A stretch of 9,123 nucleotides of DNA from an uncultured Oscillospiraceae bacterium. Its GTDB lineage: Bacteria; Bacillota; Clostridia; Oscillospirales; Oscillospiraceae. Position numbers and translations under genes: made by a program. The notes under the pieces were generated by a model. The model saw only the letters and a list, made by a program, of their open reading frames with translations, had not been told where the DNA came from and did no database searches. The stretch lies in NCBI GenBank assembly GCA_934662925.1, contig CAKUKL010000046.1:1-9123 (forward strand), in the 5' to 3' direction. Each line of letters begins with the position of its first letter. The stretch's first letter is position 1. Below, piece after piece: positions 1 to 4,914 of the stretch.

Positions 1-687
1 GGTAAAGGGCAGGCGAATCAGGCCGCCGTGGGCGTGGCCGCAGAGGGTCAAATCCACGCCGCAGCTTTCGTACAGCGCCCCGTCGTTCCGGTGGGCCAGC
101 AGGATGACGTAGGGGTCGCCAAACTCGGCGCGGATCTCGGTCATGAGCTGGGGCAGGGTCTTCTGGTCGGCGAAGCCGTTGGGGTCGTCGATGCCCGCCA
201 GCTCCACGGTCTGGCCGTCCCGCTCCAGCGTCACGTATTCGTTGGTCAGCACCGTCACCCCGCAGGCGGCCACGGTCTGCTTGATGCCCCGTGCCGCCGC
301 CATGCCCAGCGCCCACTCGTGGTTGCCGGTGACGTAATAGGTGGGGGCGATGGCCGCAAGGCCTCGGCACAGCGGCTCCACCATGGCAAGGTCGGTGTGA
401 TACTGGTCGATAAGGTCGCCGGTGATGGCGATGAGGTCGGGCTTCTGGGCCGACACGGCAGCCAGCAGCTTCTCGTTATTCCGGCCAAATTCGGCGCAGT
501 GGACGTCGGACACCACGGTGATGCGGAAGCCCGCGAAGGCCTCCGGCAGCTTTTCGTCCGTTACGGTGATCTCCTCCGGGCAGAGGCCGGTCTGCTGCCA
601 GTAAAACCAGCCGCAGAACCCCGCCAAAAGGGCAGACACAAGCAAAATCATGGGCCAGCGGCGTTTTCGGGGCGGTTTAGTCGTCAT
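1..687 (-). CDS. Membrane-anchored metallophosphoesterase (YkuE/YaeI-like), 3' end outside window
   Basis: A calcineurin-like metallophosphoesterase of the membrane-associated YkuE/YaeI type; 229 codons are visible and the frame is still open at base 1. The N-terminus carries a basic patch (KPPRKRR, residues 4-10), then a hydrophobic segment at about 13-30 that should anchor it with the catalytic domain outside the membrane. Metal-site motifs appear in family order: SDVH (60-63), GDLID (90-94), GNHE (121-124), His199 in AHRND and GHAHGG (217-222). These support a dinuclear metal hydrolase; relatives act on phosphodiesters or lipid-linked phosphates, but the substrate cannot be read here. The ATG at 687 lies inside the last codons of the helicase gene (11-base overlap), which suggests translational coupling; no clear Shine-Dalgarno is visible. 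Met13 (651) is a possible later start but would lose the basic patch. There is no lipobox at Cys25, so a lipoprotein is unlikely. The missing part should be only the last few dozen residues. Confidence 0.88.
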   Translation of the reverse strand, partial: MTTKPPRKRRWPMILLVSALLAGFCGWFYWQQTGLCPEEITVTDEKLPEAFAGFRITVVSDVHCAEFGRNNEKLLAAVSAQKPDLIAITGDLIDQYHTDLAMVEPLCRGLAAIAPTYYVTGNHEWALGMAAARGIKQTVAACGVTVLTNEYVTLERDGQTVELAGIDDPNGFADQKTLPQLMTEIRAEFGDPYVILLAHRNDGALYESCGVDLTLCGHAHGGLIRLPFT

Positions 688-2650
688 CGCTGAGGTAGTA
701 GGGCCGCATCAGGCTGGCCTGCTCGGTGGAGTCCTTCTGATGGGCGTAGAGGGAGCGCTCCATGGGGCGGGGCCGGTCATTGCGGCGGCGCTTTCTCTTT
801 TTGACCGGAACGGGGGACTGACCCTCCGCCGGAGCGGGATTCTGGGCGGGCCGCTCATTCCGGACGGGCTTGCCGCCGTCCCGCTTCTGCCCGGACTGGG
901 CGGTCTTCTCCGGCTGTGCGGGCTGTTCCGGGCGGCGGGCGCCGCCGTTTCTGCCGCTCCGGGACTGCTCCCGGTTTTCCTGACGGTTCCGGGGGCGCTC
1001 TTCCTGCCGGGGTGCGCGGGTCTGGGGCCGGGCGGACCCAGAGGGCCGCCGGGGAGCCAGCAGACGGGCGGTGGCATCCATGATGACGTCGGAATCCAGC
1101 GGATTGGGCTTGTAAAAGTCAGTCACCGGCATGGAGGGATCAGCAGGCAGCGTATCCTCCAGCTTGCCCTGCCGCACTCCTCTGGCACCCGCGGAGCGGG
1201 GACGGCGGGAGTCCGCCGCAGAATCCGGCTCCCGGACGGGCGCGCACTCCGGCTCCGGGGATTGGATCTCAACAGCCTGAGTCTCCGCCGGAGCCGCGCT
1301 TTTCTTCTTGCGGCGGCGCTTTTTCTTGGCCGGGGCGGACGCTTCCTCCGCCGGGACGGAGGCGGGCTGAGCGGCCAGAGCGGCGGCGAGCCTGCGCTCC
1401 TCCGCCTTCGCCTTGTTCTCCGCGTCCCGCTGGCGGCGGCGCTCCTTGGCGGCGGCCCGGGCCTCGGCGTCCTCGGCGTTCACCGGGCGGCCGTGCTTAT
1501 CCTTCTGGGGCGGGGTCAGGTCCACCATGGGGTAGGGGTGATCCTCCACCACCGGGATCTTTTTGCCCAGCAGCTTTTCGATGGCCTTCAACTCGTCCTT
1601 CTCGTCGAACTGGCAGAAGGAGATGGCCGTACCGCCGTGGCCCGCCCGTCCGGTGCGGCCGATGCGGTGGACGTAAGTCTCGGGCACGTCGGGGAGGTTG
1701 TAGTTGAACACGTAGGCCAACTCCTCGATGTCGATGCCCCGGGCGGCGATGTCGGTGGCGGCCAACACCCGGATGCGCCCGGCCTTGAAGTCGTTGAGGG
1801 CCTGCACCCGGGCGGTCTGGCTCTTGTTGCCATGGATGGCGGCGGCGGAAATGCCCCGCTTCTCCAGATCCTGCGCGATGCGGTTGGCCCCGTGCTTTGT
1901 CCTGGAGAACACCAGCGCGGAGGGGATATCCATCGTCTCAATGAGGTAGGCCAGCCGCTTGGTTTTGTTGCTCTTGTCCACGTAGTAGAGGGACTGCCGG
2001 ATGACCTCCACCGGGGAGGACACCGGGTCCACCGCCACCCGGGCATAGTCGCGGAGCAGGCTGTTCACCAGATCCATGACCTCCGGCGGCATGGTGGCGG
2101 AGAAAAAGAGGGTCTGCTTTTCCCGGGGCAGGAGCTTGATGACCCGCTTTACGTCGTGGATAAAGCCCATGTCCAGCATGCGGTCCGCCTCGTCCAGCAC
2201 GAAGATCTCAATGTGGGACAGGTCCAGCAGGCCCTGCCCGTGGAGGTCCAGCAGGCGGCCCGGCGTGGCCACCAGAATGTCAAGGCCCCGGTTGATCTTG
2301 TCCACCTGAGGCTGCTGGCCCACGCCGCCGAAGATAACGGCGGAGCGCAGGGGCAGGTTGCGGCCGTAGCTCTCGATAGAGTCCTCGATCTGGATGGCAA
2401 GCTCCCGGGTGGGGGTGAGGATCAGCGCCCGGATGACCCGGGGCTGGCGCTTTTCGCCATTGAGCCGCTGCAAAATGGGCGCGGCGAAGGCGCAGGTCTT
2501 GCCCGTGCCCGTCTGGGCGCAGCCCAGCACGTCCCGGCCCGCCAGCGCCGGAGGGATGGCACCCTGCTGGATGGGGGTGGGGGTGGTATAGCCCTCCTGC
2601 TCAAGGGCCTTCAAAATGGGGTCGATGAGACCCAGTTCACGAAAGTTCAT
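677..2650 (-). CDS. DEAD-box ATP-dependent RNA helicase, RhlE-like, with long basic tail
   Basis: A DEAD-box RNA helicase of 657 residues that unwinds short RNA duplexes or remodels RNA-protein complexes using ATP. The whole motif set is intact: Q motif around GYTTPTPIQ (20-28), motif I AQTGTGKT (45-52), Ia PTRELA (80-85), Ib TPGR (129-132), II DEAD (153-156), III SAT (184-186), IV region VFSRTK (247-252), V ARGIDI (303-308) and VI HRIGRTGR (328-335). The core ends near residue 375 and resembles RhlE. The remaining ~280 residues are low-complexity, rich in Lys, Arg, Glu, Gln, Pro and Ala, with one less repetitive island (LEDTLPADPSMPVTDFYKP, roughly 510-530) and an acidic end (SDDD). Such tails usually bind RNA nonspecifically. 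AAGGA stands 9 bases before the ATG, and the gene follows the kinase-like gene after 20 bases, so the two are probably cotranscribed. It could equally be named CshA-like; the subfamily is not certain. Confidence 0.95.
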   Translation of the reverse strand: MNFRELGLIDPILKALEQEGYTTPTPIQQGAIPPALAGRDVLGCAQTGTGKTCAFAAPILQRLNGEKRQPRVIRALILTPTRELAIQIEDSIESYGRNLPLRSAVIFGGVGQQPQVDKINRGLDILVATPGRLLDLHGQGLLDLSHIEIFVLDEADRMLDMGFIHDVKRVIKLLPREKQTLFFSATMPPEVMDLVNSLLRDYARVAVDPVSSPVEVIRQSLYYVDKSNKTKRLAYLIETMDIPSALVFSRTKHGANRIAQDLEKRGISAAAIHGNKSQTARVQALNDFKAGRIRVLAATDIAARGIDIEELAYVFNYNLPDVPETYVHRIGRTGRAGHGGTAISFCQFDEKDELKAIEKLLGKKIPVVEDHPYPMVDLTPPQKDKHGRPVNAEDAEARAAAKERRRQRDAENKAKAEERRLAAALAAQPASVPAEEASAPAKKKRRRKKKSAAPAETQAVEIQSPEPECAPVREPDSAADSRRPRSAGARGVRQGKLEDTLPADPSMPVTDFYKPNPLDSDVIMDATARLLAPRRPSGSARPQTRAPRQEERPRNRQENREQSRSGRNGGARRPEQPAQPEKTAQSGQKRDGGKPVRNERPAQNPAPAEGQSPVPVKKRKRRRNDRPRPMERSLYAHQKDSTEQASLMRPYYLSDDD

Positions 2651-2670
2651 TGCATTACGTCCTTTGCTTC

Positions 2671-3207
2671 TTATACTTTATCATTCGGCATGGTCTGAGA
2701 TAATACTCCCGCGTCCGTCAGCGCCCGGCGCACCGCCTCCACCGTCCCGGCCAGCGTCTGGCCGTCGGCGGGCACCGTGATGTGGGCGCAGCGCTCGTAA
2801 AGAGGGGTGCGGTAGTCGTACACATCGGCCAGCGTCTGCCCCGGGGACAGGGCGATGCCCCGGGTGGCGAGGTTGTGGATGCGGCCCTCCACCTCGGGCA
2901 GGGACAGCTTCAGGTACACCACCGTGCCCAGCCGCCGCATGTGCTCAATGGCTTCCTCCCGGCAGATGCAGCTCCCCCCGGGGGCCACCACCGTATAGCG
3001 GCAGTCCACCGAGCAGATGGTGTCCCGCTCCGCATCCAGAAAATAGTCAAGGCCCCGGCGGTCCAGAATTTCCTGAAGGAGGGCGCCCTCCCGCTCCTGA
3101 ATGAGCAGGTCCACGTCCAGAAAGCGGTAACCCAGCGCTTTTGCCAGTACCACGCCCACGCTGCTCTTGCCCGAGCCGGGCATTCCGATGAGTACGATAT
3201 TATCCAT
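2671..3207 (-). CDS. Shikimate kinase family protein (AroK-like) with altered substrate site
   Basis: A P-loop small-molecule kinase of 178 residues with the shikimate-kinase fold. The Walker A motif is GMPGSGKS (8-15) and the acidic pair DVD is at 31-33. Against the E. coli AroK pattern, the Phe-Arg of FRDxE is replaced by FLDAE (56-60), the Gly-Gly-Gly loop is GGS (77-79), and the RPLL lid is RGIA (116-119); the late Arg of the RxPLY segment is kept (Arg133). The missing Arg is one of the residues that holds shikimate, so the substrate may differ or be held differently. Shikimate kinases make shikimate-3-phosphate in the cytoplasm for aromatic amino-acid synthesis, but no other aro gene is in the window. 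The ATG at 3207 was chosen because AGGAG stands 8 bases upstream; an upstream GTG at 3231 would add eight residues across that site. It heads the unit with the helicase. Automatic tools would probably call it aroK. Confidence 0.82.
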   Translation of the reverse strand: MDNIVLIGMPGSGKSSVGVVLAKALGYRFLDVDLLIQEREGALLQEILDRRGLDYFLDAERDTICSVDCRYTVVAPGGSCICREEAIEHMRRLGTVVYLKLSLPEVEGRIHNLATRGIALSPGQTLADVYDYRTPLYERCAHITVPADGQTLAGTVEAVRRALTDAGVLSQTMPNDKV

Positions 3208-3260
3208 GCCGTGTTCTCCTGTGTGGGGCACGCCTGCGCGTGCCCATAATAAGACATGAT

Positions 3261-3289
3261 ATTATAACAGAAAGCCAGAGGCAAAACAA
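3261..3289 (-). promoter_or_regulatory. Probable sigma-A promoter for the kinase-helicase-phosphoesterase unit
   Basis: On the minus strand a perfect TATAAT (3266-3261) is preceded, after 17 bases, by TTGTTT (3289-3284), which matches the first three bases of the -35 consensus. It lies about 55 bases before the ATG at 3207, in the AT-rich island between the divergent genes. Inference from sequence only. Confidence 0.6.
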
Positions 3290-3299
3290 GGGTTTGCGG

Positions 3300-3328
3300 T
3301 TGTAATGTCCGCAGAAATCCGTTATAAT
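3300..3328 (+). promoter_or_regulatory. Probable sigma-A promoter for miaA and downstream genes
   Basis: TTGTAA (3300-3305; four of six bases match TTGACA) is followed after 17 bases by a perfect TATAAT (3323-3328). Transcription would begin near 3335, just upstream of the truncated first copy of the miaA start at 3375. The transcript leader to the working miaA ATG would then be about 245 bases and contain the whole hairpin array. Confidence 0.65.
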
Positions 3329-3374
3329 GTGGAAAAGTTATGGATCAAACGTCCCGACGGAGAGGAGGGCCGAC

Positions 3375-3452
3375 ATGGAAAGCCAAAAACCGAACATTCT
3401 CGTGATATGCGGGCCCGCCCCGTGCCGCTCCGCGCCCCGGGGACCCCTTTGA
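3375..3452 (+). pseudogene. Truncated copy of the miaA 5' end (25-codon leader ORF)
   Basis: This reading frame starts with the best ribosome-binding site of the region (AGGAGG at 3363-3368, six bases before the ATG) and reads MESQKPNILVICGP. That is the start of a MiaA protein up to the first residues of its Walker A motif. At base 3417 it leaves the miaA sequence and stops at TGA 3450-3452 after 11 unrelated residues. The intact gene restarts 204 bases downstream, in the same frame. The simplest reading is that this was the original miaA start, cut off by the insertion. It may still be translated and act as a leader ORF that delivers ribosomes toward the real start, but nothing in the sequence proves that. 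Confidence 0.75.
3387..3416 (+). repeat. 30-bp direct repeat, copy 1
   Basis: Identical over 30 bases to 3582-3611. It covers codons for KPNILVICGP at the start of MiaA and ends in GGGCCC. The flanks differ on both sides of the two copies, so the identity stops sharply at both ends. Confidence 0.95.
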
Positions 3453-3581
3453 TTTATTTTGCGCGGCGGAAGTGAATTCCGCCTTGCGCTAGGATTTTCG
3501 CGGACGCGAAAATACCTGTACGGCGCACCTGCGCCGTCCCACTTCGTGGGGCCCGCCGTGGGCCCGCAGGGAGGTCTTATG
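3417..3581 (+). mobile_element. 165-bp hairpin-array insertion between the direct repeats
   Basis: The 165 bases between the 30-bp repeats code for no recognised protein and are packed with inverted repeats. Stem 3461-3489: GCGC plus GGCGGAA pairs with TTCCGCC plus GCGC (two-base bulge, GTGAA loop). Stem 3491-3517: ATTTTCGC pairs with GCGAAAAT around GGAC, extended by AGG/CCT. Stem 3520-3537: ACGGCGC pairs with GCGCCGT. Stem 3538-3550: CCCAC pairs with GTGGG around TTC. Overlapping the last, GGGCCC at 3549-3554 can pair with GGGCCC at 3560-3565. The right end carries AGGGAGG and the ATG now used by miaA. With one repeat copy the unit is 195 bases, exactly 65 codons. No transposase is present, so if mobile it is non-autonomous. 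Alternatives are a structured leader RNA or a rearrangement not caused by an element. Confidence 0.6.
3568..3581 (+). promoter_or_regulatory. Ribosome-binding site and start codon now used by miaA
   Basis: AGGGAGG at 3568-3574 precedes ATG 3579-3581 by only four bases, a short spacing. It is weaker in placement than the AGGAGG six bases before the truncated copy at 3375. It decides the miaA start: upstream in-frame initiation would run through the hairpin array, and the ATG at 3375 is closed by TGA at 3450. Confidence 0.7.
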
Positions 3582-4523
3582 AAACCGAACATTCTCGTGA
3601 TATGCGGGCCCACGGCGTCGGGCAAGACGGCGCTGGCCGTGGCGCTGGCCAAGGCGCTGAACGGCGAGGTGGTGTCCGCCGACTCCATGCAGGTCTACCG
3701 CCGGATGGACATCGGCACCGCCAAGCCCACCGTGGAAGAAATGGACGGCGTGCCCCACCACATGCTGGACGTGGCCGACCCGGAGGAAAATTACTCCGTG
3801 GCCCGGTACGTGGCCGACGCCGTGCCCGTGGTGGACGGCATTCTCGCCCGGGGCAGACTGCCCATCGTGGCGGGGGGCACGGGGCTTTATATCGACAATC
3901 TGGTGGCCGGGCGGCAGTTCGCCCCTTTTCCGGCGGACAGCGGCCTGCGGGAAGAGCTGCAAAGCCGCGCCAGAACCGAGGGCCTGCCCGTCCTGCTGGA
4001 GGAGCTGCGGGCCGTAGACCCCGCGGCGGCGGAGCGGCTCCACCCCAACGACGAAAAGCGCATCATCCGGGCACTGGAGGTATACCGCGCCACCGGCAGG
4101 ACCATCACCCAGCACAATCTGGAGACGCAGGCCATCCCCGACCGCTACGCGCCCCTCACCATCGCCCTGAACTTCCGGGAGCGGCCGCGGCTCTGGGAGC
4201 GGATCGACCGGCGGGTGGACGTGATGATGGAGCAGGGGCTGGAGCGCGAGGTCCGGCAGCTGCTGGCCGACGGCGTCCCGCCGGACTGCACCGCCATGCA
4301 GGCCATCGGCTACAAGGAGCTGGCCGCCGCTATTGCGGAGGGCCGCCCGGTCCGCGATGGGGCGGAGGAGATCAAGCTCCGCTCCCGGCAGTACGCCAAG
4401 CGTCAGCTCACATGGTTCCGCCGGAATAAGGCCGCCCACTGGATCGAGTGGGAAAAAACTCCCGATTTTTCCGCCGCCGTCGCGTATTCGACAGATCTCG
4501 CCCATCAGGCTGGTTTACAATAG
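3579..4523 (+). CDS. miaA: tRNA dimethylallyltransferase MiaA
   Basis: MiaA transfers the dimethylallyl group of DMAPP to N6 of adenosine 37 in tRNAs that read codons starting with U, which steadies codon pairing. The 314-residue length is normal. Visible motifs: Walker A GPTASGKT (10-17); SADSMQVYRRMDIGTAKP (33-50), with the catalytic Asp35; VPHHMLDV (58-65); AGGTGLYI (98-105), with Thr101; AMQAIGYKEL near 246-255; and the C-terminal SRQYAKRQLTWFRR. The start at 3579 is supported by AGGGAGG upstream. The family form probably began MESQKPNILV, now stranded at 3375, so this protein has exchanged a four-residue start (MESQ) for a single Met. hfq follows 51 bases later, the classical miaA-hfq pairing. 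The 5' duplication and the hairpin array in the leader are the odd features; the coding sequence itself is intact. Confidence 0.96.
   Translation: MKPNILVICGPTASGKTALAVALAKALNGEVVSADSMQVYRRMDIGTAKPTVEEMDGVPHHMLDVADPEENYSVARYVADAVPVVDGILARGRLPIVAGGTGLYIDNLVAGRQFAPFPADSGLREELQSRARTEGLPVLLEELRAVDPAAAERLHPNDEKRIIRALEVYRATGRTITQHNLETQAIPDRYAPLTIALNFRERPRLWERIDRRVDVMMEQGLEREVRQLLADGVPPDCTAMQAIGYKELAAAIAEGRPVRDGAEEIKLRSRQYAKRQLTWFRRNKAAHWIEWEKTPDFSAAVAYSTDLAHQAGLQ
3582..3611 (+). repeat. 30-bp direct repeat, copy 2 (inside intact miaA)
   Basis: Second copy of the 3387-3416 repeat, starting directly after the miaA ATG and ending at the Pro11 codon. Start-to-start distance is 195 bases. Recombination between the copies would remove the array and fuse the original start at 3375 in frame to miaA. 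Confidence 0.95.
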
Positions 4524-4532
4524 CTGCACTCA

Positions 4533-4551
4533 CGGACAAGCCCCTTGTCCG
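4533..4551 (+). other. Perfect stem-loop between miaA and hfq
   Basis: CGGACAAG (4533-4540) and CTTGTCCG (4544-4551) form an uninterrupted 8-bp stem around a CCC loop. It begins ten bases after the miaA stop and ends about seven bases before the hfq ribosome-binding site. No T-run follows on the plus strand, so it is not a standard terminator. It could protect or separate the miaA and hfq parts of a shared transcript, or influence hfq translation. Confidence 0.6.
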
Positions 4552-4574
4552 ACAAAGAAAAGGAGTGTATACTT

Positions 4575-4814
4575 ATGTTAACCACCACGACCGCTGTCAA
4601 ACCCGTCAATATTCAGGACGCTTTCCTGTCCGCCGCCCGGCGGACCTCCGCGCCGGTGACCGTGTTCCTCATGAACGGCTACCAGATGCGGGGCGTCATC
4701 GCCGCTTTCGACCCCTACGTGGTCGTCCTCATGTCGGACAGCAGGCAGCAGGTCATCTACAAGCACGCCATTTCCACCATCACCCCGGAGCGGGCCGTGG
4801 AGCTGGAGCCGTAA
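4575..4814 (+). CDS. hfq: RNA chaperone Hfq
   Basis: Hfq forms a hexameric ring that binds small RNAs and mRNAs and helps them pair. The 79 residues are essentially the Sm core without the long acidic tail of enterobacterial Hfq. Sm1 runs from IQDAFL (13-18) through PVTVFLMNGYQMRG (27-40) to FDPYVVVL (45-52); Sm2 holds the hallmark YKHAISTI (62-69). Gln14, Lys63 and His64 match the uridine-binding pocket of the proximal face; Tyr48 stands where E. coli has Phe42. Arg22-Arg23 match the rim arginines used for annealing. AGGAG at 4561-4565 sits nine bases before the ATG. An in-frame ATG at 4545 would add ten residues but overlaps the stem-loop and leaves this ribosome site inside the gene. Its place after miaA is the usual one. 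Confidence 0.95.
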   Translation: MLTTTTAVKPVNIQDAFLSAARRTSAPVTVFLMNGYQMRGVIAAFDPYVVVLMSDSRQQVIYKHAISTITPERAVELEP

Positions 4815-4914
4815 GGCTCCGCCCCCGTCCCTCTCCGCCGGAGTTTGCCCGGAAACACCCATTCCCGGCACGGACGCCTGAAGCCCGCCGCCGGAGCAGA
4901 GAAAGGGACGACCC

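Noticed and set aside
610..651. Lipoprotein signal at Cys25 of the phosphoesterase
   Set aside because: The residues before Cys (Ala-Gly-Phe) do not fit a lipobox because Phe stands at -1; a plain membrane anchor is likelier.
650..2698. A 682-codon open frame on the plus strand opposite the helicase
   Set aside because: It mirrors the helicase codons in GC-rich DNA, is rich in Gly, Leu, Arg and His without any domain, and lacks a ribosome site; the minus-strand frame has every DEAD-box motif.
3208..3231. GTG at 3231 as start of the kinase-like gene
   Set aside because: The extra eight residues would cover the AGGAG that fits the ATG at 3207, and kinases of this family begin just before the P-loop.
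3387..3611. The two 30-bp repeats as a minimal CRISPR array
   Set aside because: The repeat is coding sequence of miaA, the spacer would be 165 bp and full of hairpins, there are only two copies, and no cas gene is nearby.
3489..4505. Long minus-strand open frame opposite miaA
   Set aside because: Product is His/Gly/Arg-rich with no motif; miaA on the other strand is complete and conserved.
4533..4551. Stem-loop as terminator of miaA
   Set aside because: It is followed by ACAAAGAAAAGG on the plus strand, with no T-run.
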